From NCBI GenBank assembly GCA_002425225.1, contig DILV01000015.1:26640-90639 (forward strand): DNA of 64,000 bases, read 5' to 3'. The notes beneath the pieces were generated by a model. It was not told the origin of the DNA. It ran no database searches and saw only the letters and a list, made by a program, of their open reading frames with translations. Both the position numbers and the translations under genes were made by a program. The DNA is from Thiothrix sp. UBA5583 (GTDB lineage Bacteria > Pseudomonadota > Gammaproteobacteria > Thiotrichales > Thiotrichaceae). Numbering within the stretch: the stretch's first letter is position 1; each line of letters starts with the position of its first letter. Below are positions 7,681 through 15,759 of the stretch, piece by piece.

Positions 7681-7802
7681 GGAGAACTCACTCTCCCAAC
7701 ACTACTCGAAACCCCAGATTGTTGTTTCGGTTGTTGGGATGATTCCTGTTACGAATAGCGCACCGCACGTTGTCGGTAGAATTGTTCCAGGAACCGCCGC
7801 GA
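7681..7802 (-). repeat. DGR template repeat (TR), no reverse transcriptase nearby
   Basis: This is the non-coding template copy of the NACHT-FGE variable repeat. Read on the minus strand it would encode [18 protein letters not shown], then [19 protein letters not shown] and a TGA stop. It is rich in AAC/AAT codons exactly at the positions that vary in the target, which is typical of DGR templates. It is not part of a longer open frame: a TAA lies about nine codons upstream in that frame. In the mutable part (7718-7802) 16 of about 26 template adenines differ in the VR and no other base does. It sits between the dsr terminator and the 116-aa membrane-protein gene, on the same strand as its target. 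Confidence 0.9.
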
Positions 7803-7878
7803 GTTGCCCCAACCCGCCATTAATCTGACCGATAAGCGGCAGTTTTGCAAATAAAACTTCACAAGTTTTTTTACCCAC

Positions 7879-7901
7879 AAAAAAACCGGCACGCAGCCGG
7901 T
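7879..7901 (-). terminator. Rho-independent terminator of the dsr operon
   Basis: On the minus strand, ACCGGC and GCCGGT pair around a 5-nt loop and are followed by seven T residues. It lies 24 bp after the dsrP stop codon and separates the dsr operon from the DGR template. Confidence 0.85.
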
Positions 7902-7924
7902 CTCCTTGTTTCAACAGGTGGCAA

Positions 7925-9133
7925 TTACTTGCTATGTGGATCAGCCACTTTATCTGCCAGTGATTCTGGCAAGAAGCGCAACACCTTCACCCCGATAGTC
8001 ACCATAACCAACGCGAGTGCAATACCACCAAGACCCAGCATCAACTCCCAAATACTTGGGGTATAGCTGTTAACCACACCATCAAAATAATCACTGGAAA
8101 CTTCCGCACCAGGGAACAGCGTCAGCGGATACGCCTGCCCACCGACCAGAATCACATACAGTTGGGCAAAGCCACCCAGAATGGTGAAACCCGCTGCCAA
8201 CAACAACGCCACACGGTTGTTCGCCAGCTTGCGGCAGAAAATCAGCGACAATGGCAGTAAGCTACCCAGCATGATTTGCCCTACCCAGAACAACTGGGTG
8301 TAAATACCGCCTTCAAACAAAATGAAGTAGGTTACACCCGCCCGTTGCGCGATATACAAACCAGTCAACTGACGCGCCAATTCCAGCAGCAGCACACCAC
8401 CGATGAACACCGCCAACAGGTAACGCAAACGGTTCAGCACCGCATCACCCAGCGGGCGACCAGTCCAAGTGTATGCAAAATACAGCACCAGAATGAACAC
8501 TGCCAAGCCGAAGGCAAACGACATCACAATAAACAACGGCGCCATGACTGCCGAGTTATAGAAATCACGAGCCACCAAGAAACCGAAGATGGAACCTGTC
8601 CCCAGCGTCAGGATCAAGCGCCAGCTAAACGCGAAGAAACCGGCTGGCTTGTAGAACTTCTTGGCATGGCGATCCATCATCGTCCACACGTAAACCGCAG
8701 CCAACGCTAGGAAACCGTTGTAGAGAATGATGTTCCACGCAAAAATGGATTTGAAATTGTAAGTCGTCATTGCCACGATCAAACGGTCAGGGCGACCCAA
8801 ATCCAGTACCAGTACAATCAGACCACCGATCAGCAGCGACATCGCCACCAGTGCCGACAAACGTCCCATCGGCTGGTAAATGCCCTTGCCAAACACCGTA
8901 CCGATCGAACCGACGTTCAATGCACCCGACGCCGCTACGATCAGGAAAATCGCAAACACGTGTGGCAACCCCCACACGATCTGGTTATTCATGCCGGTAA
9001 CGTAATGCCCGTGGTGTTCGTTGTGGAAAAACGCCAATGCACCCAATGCCAGGAATGCACCCAATACCGCCAGCAGGATGAAAAATCCCTTACTTTCACG
9101 GGTTTCGCGGAAAGTGATAGATTGACTTGCCAT
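7925..9133 (-). CDS. dsrP: DsrP, NrfD-type integral membrane subunit of the DsrMKJOP complex
   Basis: A 402-residue polytopic protein of the NrfD/PsrC family with about ten membrane segments. It opens with SITFRETRESKGFFILLAVLGAFLAL and shows the family's LDLGRPDRL motif at residues ~110-118. DsrP is the quinone-interacting membrane partner of the periplasmic ferredoxin DsrO and the cytochrome DsrJ, and helps link DsrC disulfide chemistry to the quinone pool. It is the last gene of the dsr operon, 17 bp after dsrO and just before a strong terminator. Length and order match those of phototrophic and chemotrophic sulfur oxidisers. Confidence 0.93.
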   Translation of the reverse strand: MASQSITFRETRESKGFFILLAVLGAFLALGALAFFHNEHHGHYVTGMNNQIVWGLPHVFAIFLIVAASGALNVGSIGTVFGKGIYQPMGRLSALVAMSLLIGGLIVLVLDLGRPDRLIVAMTTYNFKSIFAWNIILYNGFLALAAVYVWTMMDRHAKKFYKPAGFFAFSWRLILTLGTGSIFGFLVARDFYNSAVMAPLFIVMSFAFGLAVFILVLYFAYTWTGRPLGDAVLNRLRYLLAVFIGGVLLLELARQLTGLYIAQRAGVTYFILFEGGIYTQLFWVGQIMLGSLLPLSLIFCRKLANNRVALLLAAGFTILGGFAQLYVILVGGQAYPLTLFPGAEVSSDYFDGVVNSYTPSIWELMLGLGGIALALVMVTIGVKVLRFLPESLADKVADPHSK

Positions 9134-9150
9134 GGATTACTGCCCTTCCG

Positions 9151-9903
9151 TTAAATGCCGTAGTAACGCACACCAGTGTTCAAATTCAGGTCAGCACGGA
9201 TTTGCTTGCCGCCCATCGCTTTGAGCTTCTGGCTGATGGTGCTGTTCGGGTCGTTGAGATCGCCGAACGTAACCGCATCCGGTGCTGCTTGCACACACGC
9301 TGGCAACTGCCCGTTATCCACCCGGTGGACGCACAGATTGCAGGATTCCACCGTGCCAATACCACGCGGCGAATGCATTTTCTGATCGACCAGATGTTCA
9401 TGCACAAAGCTACGCGCCTTGTAAGGGCAAGCCATCATACAGTAACGGCAACCGATGCAGATATGCTTGTTGACTTGCACAATACCGTCAGCCCGCTTCA
9501 TGGATGCCCCTGTCGGGCACACATCCACGCACGGCGGTTGTTCGCAATGCTGGCACATCACCGGCAATTCAAAGCTGTTTTTGGTCAGCTTGTCGGTAAC
9601 TTTCACCACCCGTGCCCAATGGGCTTTTTGCTCAGGGGCAGAATGCGGGTTGTTATCCCAACCATGTTCTTTCTTGCAGGCGGCAACCATGCCACGCCCA
9701 CCATCAGTGAGCCTGGTAACGTCAATCAGCATCCCCCAGCGCTTGGCACTGGTTACAGCTTGAGCCGGGTCTTTGGCAGCCACTTCACCGGCAGCATGGG
9801 CTTCACGCAGGATGAAACCGGGCGCAACCGTAGCAACGGCAGCAGCACCACCGAGTGCCGCCACAAAACGACGGCGGTATTCGTCAACACGGTTCTCGCT
9901 CAT
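9151..9903 (-). CDS. dsrO: DsrO, Tat-exported periplasmic iron-sulfur protein of DsrMKJOP
   Basis: This 250-aa protein begins with a twin-arginine signal (residues ~10-37, YRRRFVAALGGAAAVATVAP, ending near EAHA). The mature part has ferredoxin-type cysteine clusters: CQHCEQPPCVDVCP, CIGCRYCMMACP and CNLCVHRVDNGQLPAC. DsrO transfers electrons between the triheme cytochrome DsrJ and the membrane protein DsrP on the periplasmic side. Its ATG overlaps the dsrJ stop codon (ATGA), indicating translational coupling. All cysteines expected for the 4Fe-4S clusters appear to be present. Confidence 0.95.
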   Translation of the reverse strand: MSENRVDEYRRRFVAALGGAAAVATVAPGFILREAHAAGEVAAKDPAQAVTSAKRWGMLIDVTRLTDGGRGMVAACKKEHGWDNNPHSAPEQKAHWARVVKVTDKLTKNSFELPVMCQHCEQPPCVDVCPTGASMKRADGIVQVNKHICIGCRYCMMACPYKARSFVHEHLVDQKMHSPRGIGTVESCNLCVHRVDNGQLPACVQAAPDAVTFGDLNDPNSTISQKLKAMGGKQIRADLNLNTGVRYYGI

Positions 9904-10418
9904 TTCGCAGCTCCTTGTACAGGTTGCGCTACCATCTGGACTTCTGCCGCTGACGGTGCTTGTGCAGCCGTCACACCTTGCGTGAAATGATGGGCTTCCG
10001 CACTTCCGACCTTGTGCTGGTAGTCCTGCATATCTGCTGCCGGGCGGTCAGCATGACACTGGAAACAGTCGATCTTTTGCCCAACTGCTGCGTGACAAGT
10101 AGTGCAGAAATGCTCGTCGTCACCGTAACGCAACGGCGAACCGTCGGCTTTGACCGGGGCAACGTGGCAGTTGATGCACTCGTTCAGGCTGTGTTGCTTG
10201 GTACGGATACCTTCAATCATGGTTGCATCACGCTGGTGCATGAGCATGTCCATGTGTTTGGTACGGATCACGTTTTCCGGCTCAACGCATTCATTGGCCT
10301 TTTGCTTTGCTGTGGCAAGGTTGAGGTCAGCCTCGGTTGGGCCTTTGCTACAACCTGCCAGCAGCGTGGCTAAAGCCAGCGCTGATGCCAGAATTACCTT
10401 TGAAAACTTGCTAGTCAT
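9900..10418 (-). CDS. dsrJ: DsrJ, periplasmic triheme cytochrome c of DsrMKJOP
   Basis: The ATG at 10418 is preferred (172 aa) because ACAGGAAT lies just upstream; the frame extends to a TTG at 10445 without a good ribosome-binding site. The N-terminus is a signal or anchor (KFSKVILASALALATLLAGC) with a lipobox-like LAGC. Three CxxCH heme motifs are visible: CINCH, CTTCH and CFQCH. DsrJ is the cytochrome of the membrane complex that exchanges electrons with DsrO and may take part in sulfur-substrate chemistry outside the cytoplasm. It is coupled to dsrO by an ATGA overlap. Confidence 0.93.
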   Translation of the reverse strand: MTSKFSKVILASALALATLLAGCSKGPTEADLNLATAKQKANECVEPENVIRTKHMDMLMHQRDATMIEGIRTKQHSLNECINCHVAPVKADGSPLRYGDDEHFCTTCHAAVGQKIDCFQCHADRPAADMQDYQHKVGSAEAHHFTQGVTAAQAPSAAEVQMVAQPVQGAAK

Positions 10419-10456
10419 GCTGATTCCTGTCGAGCCTGCACTCAAGGCGCGGGTGA

Positions 10457-12418
10457 TTACTCACCCAGACCCATTTCGATGTAGCCGGTTGGGCAAACGT
10501 CTGCACAGATATGGCAGCCGATGCACTTGGCGTAGTCGGTAGCAACGTAACGGCCCAGTGTTGCCTGTTTCTTAGGCACACGATAAACAGCCGTTTGCGG
10601 GCAGTAAATAACGCAGTTGTCGCACTCGAAGCACATGCCGCAGCTCATGCAGCGCTTGGCTTCCTTGACCACATCAGCTTCTGCCAGCGGGTTCATCCGC
10701 TCAGCGAAGTGACCCAGTACTTCTTCAGCGGTCGGCACGTCTTCAGTACGCAGGTTGCGGTCAACCTTGTTGAAATGCCCCAGGAACAGATCACGGGATG
10801 GCACGATCACATTCTTGGAACGGTCATCGTAGTTGTGTACTGCAAATTTCGCGTCGGAAGTACCGCGCAGGTCGTCAGCCTTGGTTGCTTCGTAGCTGGC
10901 TGGATCCAGACCAGCCTCATGCAGCTTCTGCATCAGGTCGAAGTGGTGCTTGTCCACTTTCGGGCGTTTTTTCAGCTCTTCAGCCTTCAGGAACTGGTCA
11001 ATGGTCTGGGAAGCGATGGAAGCCTGACCGATAGCGGTGGTCAACAGGTGTGGACGGATAATGTCACCTGCTGCAAAATGCTTGGCTTTGCCTTTGACAC
11101 GGTACAGGGCATCAGCGTCGATCTGGTTACGACCGTTGTTGAAAGCATCCAGACCATCCAGCTTGCCGAACTGACCGATCGCGGACACGATCAGGTCTGC
11201 TTCGATGATGGTTTCCTTGCCGCCTTCTTTTGGCTGCGGCATGTTGCCTTTCATCACGCACTCAACCACTTTCAGGCCGATGGCACGACCGTCAGCGCCA
11301 AACACGATTTCTTTCGGCATGACTTCGGTCAGGATGGTAACGCCTTCTTTCAGCGCGTCCTGTACTTCGTGTTCTGCTGCGGTCATTTGATCCAGCGGGA
11401 ACAGGGTGGTCAGGGTGACAGTCGCAGGCACTTTCTCGCCCACTTCACCGTGAACCAGCTTGCCAGTAGCGGAATCTTCACCGTTTTCTGCGTAGTTCGC
11501 CAATGTACCAATCCGACGGGAAACGGATACCACGTCGATGGAGGTATCACCACCACCCACACACACTACGCGCGGGGCAGTGTATTTCATCGTGCCTTTG
11601 TTGAAAGCTTCCAGGAAATCGACCGCAGAAATGCAGTTGGGTGTTTCGGCAAACTTTTCAACGAACAGGTCACGACCGTTCCAGCAACCCACCGTCCACA
11701 GGATCGCGTCGAAATCGCTTTCCAATTGCTCAACGGTTACATCAGTACCTACTTTGGTGTTGCACTGGATGGTAATGTCGCCCATGTCGATGATGCGCTG
11801 CATTTCTGCCGCCAGCTTGTCGCGTGGAACGCGGTAGCCAGGGATGCCATAACGCATCATGCCGCCCAATTCAGGGTGCTGTTCAAACACAGTGGAGGCG
11901 TGACCCATACGGCGCAACTGGTAAGCCGCTGCCATACCTGCCGGGCCACCGCCGATGATGGCGACTTTCTTGCCGCTCAGTTCTGCACCTGCTTCAAATT
12001 TGAAGCCGTTAGCAATGGCAGTATCGCCGATGTATTGTTCAACCGAGTTGATGCCAACGAAATCGTCAACGTCGTTACGGTTACAACCCGTCTGGCACGG
12101 TGCAGGGCAAACACGCCCCATCATGGACGGGAACGGGTTGGCATTGGTGGAACGGCGGAAAGCGTATTCCTGCATGGTCATGCCAACCGGTGGCTTCTCG
12201 ATGCCGCGCACAATCTGCAACCAGCCACGGATGTCTTCACCAGACGGGCAGCTACCCTGGCAAGGTGGTGTCTTGTGGATGTAAGTCGGGCATTTGTGAC
12301 TGGTATCAGCGACAAAAATCTTGTCGTGCATACTGTCCCATTCATGGTCGCCATCCTTGAAACGGCGGAACGTGAGACCATTACCTTTGAGCTTGCTGTC
12401 GTGAGCTGCGGTTGCCAT
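10457..12418 (-). CDS. dsrL: DsrL, FAD/iron-sulfur NAD(P)H-dependent oxidoreductase
   Basis: A 653-aa GltD-like flavoprotein. The N-terminal cysteine region (CPTYIHKTPPCQGSCPSGED, CPAPCQTGCNRN) binds Fe-S clusters. An FAD Rossmann motif (VAIIGGGPAGMAAAYQLRRM) follows at ~150, and an NAD(P)H site (VVCVGGGDTSIDVV) lies near residue 285. The C-terminal ferredoxin part has CMSCGMCFECDNC and CIGCHICADVCP. DsrL takes electrons released by reverse DsrAB and passes them to NAD(P)+, and is required for oxidation of stored sulfur in characterised purple sulfur bacteria. A strong AGGAG precedes the start. It lies between dsrK and dsrJ as in the classical operon. Confidence 0.95.
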   Translation of the reverse strand: MATAAHDSKLKGNGLTFRRFKDGDHEWDSMHDKIFVADTSHKCPTYIHKTPPCQGSCPSGEDIRGWLQIVRGIEKPPVGMTMQEYAFRRSTNANPFPSMMGRVCPAPCQTGCNRNDVDDFVGINSVEQYIGDTAIANGFKFEAGAELSGKKVAIIGGGPAGMAAAYQLRRMGHASTVFEQHPELGGMMRYGIPGYRVPRDKLAAEMQRIIDMGDITIQCNTKVGTDVTVEQLESDFDAILWTVGCWNGRDLFVEKFAETPNCISAVDFLEAFNKGTMKYTAPRVVCVGGGDTSIDVVSVSRRIGTLANYAENGEDSATGKLVHGEVGEKVPATVTLTTLFPLDQMTAAEHEVQDALKEGVTILTEVMPKEIVFGADGRAIGLKVVECVMKGNMPQPKEGGKETIIEADLIVSAIGQFGKLDGLDAFNNGRNQIDADALYRVKGKAKHFAAGDIIRPHLLTTAIGQASIASQTIDQFLKAEELKKRPKVDKHHFDLMQKLHEAGLDPASYEATKADDLRGTSDAKFAVHNYDDRSKNVIVPSRDLFLGHFNKVDRNLRTEDVPTAEEVLGHFAERMNPLAEADVVKEAKRCMSCGMCFECDNCVIYCPQTAVYRVPKKQATLGRYVATDYAKCIGCHICADVCPTGYIEMGLGE

Positions 12419-12503
12419 GCTTACTATCTCCTGTTGGAAAACCCGGACAATACCGGATCAATCAATACTTAAAACGTTATCGGATCAGAGGAAAGCCAAC
12501 GTC

Positions 12504-14072
12504 TTATGCGTCGTCGTCCTCATCCTCATCATCATCTTTAGGCCGTGGTGGAATCACGGACTCCTGGCGTTGCAGGATGATTGCATTGCTCACCAACTGG
12601 TGGACGCTGACAATCTGATCCATGGTGAAACCGTAGTACGGCAACACCTTCGTAAACTGGGATTTGCAGATGGCGCAAATCGCTGCCATGTGCGTCACAC
12701 CGTTGTGCAAGGAAACATGCCGCAGGGCTTCCGCACGTGGCTGGATGCCTTTCACCCGCAGTTCCATCAGGTCGTCGGTTAACAAACCGCCACCGCCACC
12801 GCAACAGAAAGTCGCGTCATGAATGGTATCGGCAGGCATGTCCACGAAGTGGTTACACACGGCTTTGATAACATTACGCGGAATGTCGAACTGACCGCCG
12901 GGGTAATCGCCCATACGGCTACCACGCGCCACGTTGCACGAGTCGTGGAAAGTCAGCACCTTATCGTCATTCTCGGTTTTATCAATTTTCAACGTGCCTT
13001 TTTGCAGCTCACCCCAAGTGTATTCGAGGATGTGTTGCGGAATCGGGTAACGCTGATCCAAGAAATCGAACGGCCCAGCCAGGGTATTCAGGAAGCTGTA
13101 CGCCACGCGCCAGGCATGACCGCATTCACCAAATACAATGCGCTTGACCTTGAGCTTGATCGCCGCCTCACGCACACGCAGGGAAACCCGACGCATATTT
13201 TCGTAAGAGCCGACAAACATACCAAAGTTGGCGGCCTCGGAGGCGTGTGAGCTAAACGTCCAGGTTACGCCGGTTTCATGGAATACCTTGCCGTAACCGA
13301 TCAAGCCATCAATGTGTGGCTCAGCGAAGAAGTCGGCTGATGGCGTCACCAGCAGGATTTCTGCACCTTCCAGATCCAGTGGGTAGCGCACCGCGATGCC
13401 GGTATCTGCTTCCACGTCTTCTTCCAAACCTTCCAGCGTATCTGCCAGCGCCATTCCCGGCAGGCCAAGGTTGTTACCGATCTTGAAAACCTTGCCGATG
13501 ATTTCGTTGTTATACTTGGAACCGTAACCAACATGGTCGAGAATTTCCCGCGCTGCCATCGAGATTTCAGCGGTGTCGATACCATACGGGCAGAACACGG
13601 AACAACGGCGGCATTGTGAACACTGGTGGTAATAGTTATACCAGTCCTTGATCACATCTTCGGTCAGGTCAACCGCGCCCACCAGTTTCGGGAAGTATTT
13701 GCCCGCAAACGTGAAGTAACGGCGATACACCTTGCGCAGCAAATCCTGACGCGCCACTGGCATGTTTTTGGGATCGGAAGTACCGATAAAATAATGACAC
13801 TTGTCAGTACACGCACCGCACTTGACGCAGATGTCCAGATACACTTGCAGGGAACGGTAACGGCCTTTCAAGTCAGCCATTTTTTCCAGCGCACGTTCTT
13901 TCCAGTTGGGAACCAGCTCACCGACTGCCGCAAAGTCAGTCGGAAAACCCATCGCTTTCTGGAAATCCGCCTTGGCGATAAACGGGCCAGAACCCTTCAT
14001 GGTATCTTCTTTGACTGCCGGGACTTCGGTATAGCCTTCCCCAGTCAGTTTTGGAATCTCGTAATCAGCCAC
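12504..14072 (-). CDS. dsrK: DsrK, HdrD-like cytoplasmic iron-sulfur subunit of DsrMKJOP
   Basis: The product is 522 aa, starting at GTG 14072 with AGAGG upstream. Two ferredoxin-type clusters are seen near residues 80-180 (CVKCGACTDKCH, CSQCRRCSVFCP). CCG-type motifs of heterodisulfide reductases follow (FHDSCNVARGSRMG and FCCGGGGGL), which form the noncubane cluster site. DsrK is the proposed catalytic subunit that acts on the DsrC trisulfide or disulfide at the cytoplasmic face, coupled to the cytochrome b subunit DsrM. The protein ends in a run of acidic residues (KDDDEDEDDDA), which is unusual and may reflect a local expansion. Confidence 0.95.
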   Translation of the reverse strand: MADYEIPKLTGEGYTEVPAVKEDTMKGSGPFIAKADFQKAMGFPTDFAAVGELVPNWKERALEKMADLKGRYRSLQVYLDICVKCGACTDKCHYFIGTSDPKNMPVARQDLLRKVYRRYFTFAGKYFPKLVGAVDLTEDVIKDWYNYYHQCSQCRRCSVFCPYGIDTAEISMAAREILDHVGYGSKYNNEIIGKVFKIGNNLGLPGMALADTLEGLEEDVEADTGIAVRYPLDLEGAEILLVTPSADFFAEPHIDGLIGYGKVFHETGVTWTFSSHASEAANFGMFVGSYENMRRVSLRVREAAIKLKVKRIVFGECGHAWRVAYSFLNTLAGPFDFLDQRYPIPQHILEYTWGELQKGTLKIDKTENDDKVLTFHDSCNVARGSRMGDYPGGQFDIPRNVIKAVCNHFVDMPADTIHDATFCCGGGGGLLTDDLMELRVKGIQPRAEALRHVSLHNGVTHMAAICAICKSQFTKVLPYYGFTMDQIVSVHQLVSNAIILQRQESVIPPRPKDDDEDEDDDA

Positions 14073-14107
14073 GATAGATGCCTCTTAAATCTGATCCGTA
14101 CACGCAA

Positions 14108-14878
14108 TTACTTGTTCAGCTCGCTCAGGAATGTCTTACCCTGGCGTTCCAGTTCCAGTGCCCAAGGGGATATGTGGCGTTTTTCACGCGGGTTATCCAC
14201 CTGATTACGGGTCGGGCTAAAGAACACACCCGGCGCGTGTAACAACTTGCTGATCGGGAAAATGATCATCAGGATGGCGACCAGCAACAGATGCACCAAC
14301 ACAATCGGGTCAGCAGGCAAAGCACCTTCTGCACCAAAGAAACCGAAGGTCAACATGCCGCCAAAGAATGCTTTTACCTGAGTTACGTCAGCGTGGGAAA
14401 CAAAGCTCATCATCAAGCCGCTCATGCCAATACCAATCAGCAGTGCCAACATCAAATGGTCAGATGGCGCGGAAATGTAACGCACGCGGTCAACCAGAAA
14501 ACGACGCGCCCACAAGCCAGCCAACCCCAGCACCATCGTAATGCCTGCGTATCGGCCGAATGGCTGCATGAAAGTCAGGATTGACCCCATTTCCATGAAA
14601 TAACGGGTATGACGGATCAATACCAGCCACAAAGAGATGTGAAACAGGAATGCAAACAGCCATAAAACCTTGTTGGAACGGAACAGGCTCTGGAAAAAAA
14701 CCACTTCCTTGAACATGCGCCACACCACCCCACCTTGAGTCACAGGTGCTGGTGTAGTCGGAATTTTCAATGGGGCTGGTGTGTTCCAGTATTGGCGGAT
14801 TTTCATCCCTACACCAATAACAAGGATCAATGTTGCCGCCCAGAACAACAGTCCGTAAAGGATACTTACGAATGTCAC
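14108..14878 (-). CDS. dsrM: DsrM, cytochrome b-type membrane subunit of DsrMKJOP
   Basis: The start is placed at GTG 14878 (256 aa) because a CAGGAG site sits just upstream and the first residues then enter a membrane segment (TFVSILYGLLFWAATLILVI). The frame stays open 17 codons further without a better signal. The protein has about five to six membrane helices and histidines suited to heme b ligation (LFHISLWLVLIRHTRYF), as in the NarI family. It exchanges electrons with quinone and the cytoplasmic DsrK subunit. A long palindromic repeat separates it from dsrC. Confidence 0.92.
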   Translation of the reverse strand: MTFVSILYGLLFWAATLILVIGVGMKIRQYWNTPAPLKIPTTPAPVTQGGVVWRMFKEVVFFQSLFRSNKVLWLFAFLFHISLWLVLIRHTRYFMEMGSILTFMQPFGRYAGITMVLGLAGLWARRFLVDRVRYISAPSDHLMLALLIGIGMSGLMMSFVSHADVTQVKAFFGGMLTFGFFGAEGALPADPIVLVHLLLVAILMIIFPISKLLHAPGVFFSPTRNQVDNPREKRHISPWALELERQGKTFLSELNK

Positions 14879-14921
14879 TGCGTACTCCTGGTTCCTAGAT
14901 TCTCTCTTCTGAAAGGTTCTA

Positions 14922-15022
14922 CCCCTCACCCCCCTGCCCCCTCTCCCTCAAGGGGCGAGGGGGAGCAAGAAGGTTTTTCTCTTAGCCTTTCTTCCCTTGA
15001 GGGAGAGAGGTTGGGGTGAGTG
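14922..15022. repeat. GC-rich palindromic repeat, two copies face to face
   Basis: CCCCTCACCCC with CTCTCCCTCAAGGG at the left is mirrored at the right by CCCTTGAGGGAGAG and GGGGTGAG, giving a ~100-bp imperfect inverted repeat. The same core recurs at 21160-21238 and 60366-60412. It lies inside the dsr operon between dsrC and dsrM. Confidence 0.75.
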
Positions 15023-15041
15023 GTAAACTCTTTGAGAAGAG

Positions 15042-15059
15042 GCTCCGGCAAGCCGGAGC
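15042..15059 (-). terminator. Stem-loop after dsrC (processing site or attenuator)
   Basis: A perfect 8-bp stem (GCTCCGGC/GCCGGAGC) has only a 2-nt spacer and lies 15 bp after the dsrC stop. The downstream bases (CTCTTCTC) are only weakly U-rich, so it may raise dsrC transcript abundance relative to dsrMKLJOP rather than stop transcription fully. Confidence 0.5.
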
Positions 15060-15074
15060 ATTCTTCGTAATGCC

Positions 15075-15407
15075 TTATACGCAACCAGTCGGCTTAGGCA
15101 GACCAGCATATTTACATGCTTGCTTGCCAGGGCCGTATGGGAACAGGCTGTACAGGTACTTGGAGTTACCCTTGTCAGCACCCAGACGCTTGCCAACTGC
15201 TTTGGTCAAAACGCGCACGGCTGGAGCGATTTGATACTCTTCATAGTATTCACGCAGGAAATTCAGGATTTCCCAGTGTTCGCTAGTCAAAGTCACGTCT
15301 TCTGCGTTAGCCAGTGCTTCTGCAACTTCTGGAGTCCAGTCGCTCAGGTTTTCCAGATAGCCTTCTTCGTCCAGCGCGATGGATTTACCGCCTACTTCCA
15401 GTGCCAT
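15075..15407 (-). CDS. dsrC: DsrC sulfur-carrier protein with both redox cysteines
   Basis: A 110-aa DsrC/TusE-family protein. The C-terminal arm GKQACKYAGLPKPTGCV carries both conserved cysteines, the penultimate one and the one eleven residues before it. These define a genuine sulfur-trafficking DsrC rather than a regulatory homologue. DsrC receives persulfide sulfur from DsrEFH, delivers it to DsrAB as trisulfide or persulfide, and is recycled by DsrMK. A strong CAGGAGGCC site precedes the ATG. It follows dsrEFH and precedes dsrM, the standard order. Compare the cysteine-less homologue at 21312. Confidence 0.97.
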   Translation of the reverse strand: MALEVGGKSIALDEEGYLENLSDWTPEVAEALANAEDVTLTSEHWEILNFLREYYEEYQIAPAVRVLTKAVGKRLGADKGNSKYLYSLFPYGPGKQACKYAGLPKPTGCV

Positions 15408-15437
15408 GATGGCCTCCTGTTAAAAAATGTTTAAAAC

Positions 15438-15743
15438 TTATAACCAGCTTTGGGTAGTGTCATTGTTGGCAGTCAGGTCAACAAAACCTGCATAGTCAAC
15501 GATAGTTACCCCTTCCATGGCTTTGCCTTCCAAGCCGCGTGCTGCGAGATCAGGCCCCAGCACATACACAGACTTGTCAGCCATCGCCGCCTTTACTTTA
15601 CCAGAAAAGCTCGACCCAGCGACTGCACCGACCACGGCATCTTCAATCATCAGGATCGCATCACCTGCACTGGCGTGAGCCAGACAGCTATCAAAAGCCA
15701 CACGTTCAAACGGGGACTTGTTGACAATATGTAACATAGCCAT
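15438..15743 (-). CDS. dsrH: DsrH subunit of the DsrEFH sulfurtransferase
   Basis: This 101-aa protein opens with MLHIVNKSPFERVAFDSCLA, the typical DsrH/TusB start, including the conserved cysteine at about residue 20. Together with DsrE and DsrF it forms the hexameric sulfur-transfer complex that feeds DsrC. A GGAGG site precedes the start. It is separated from dsrF by 16 bp in the operon. Confidence 0.95.
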   Translation of the reverse strand: MAMLHIVNKSPFERVAFDSCLAHASAGDAILMIEDAVVGAVAGSSFSGKVKAAMADKSVYVLGPDLAARGLEGKAMEGVTIVDYAGFVDLTANNDTTQSWL

Positions 15744-15759
15744 TTATCAATTCCTCCGC

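Noticed and set aside
7702..7914. 70-codon minus-strand frame across the template repeat
   Set aside because: It reads the repeat in the wrong frame relative to the target and covers the dsr terminator; the repeat acts as template, not as a gene.
9127..9990. 287-codon plus-strand open frame opposite dsrO
   Set aside because: It is a shadow of dsrO and dsrJ, which carry clear Fe-S and heme motifs.
10511..12472. 653-codon open frame on the plus strand opposite dsrL
   Set aside because: It mirrors dsrL, has no ribosome-binding site or recognisable domain and its translation is low in family-like motifs. dsrL is certain.
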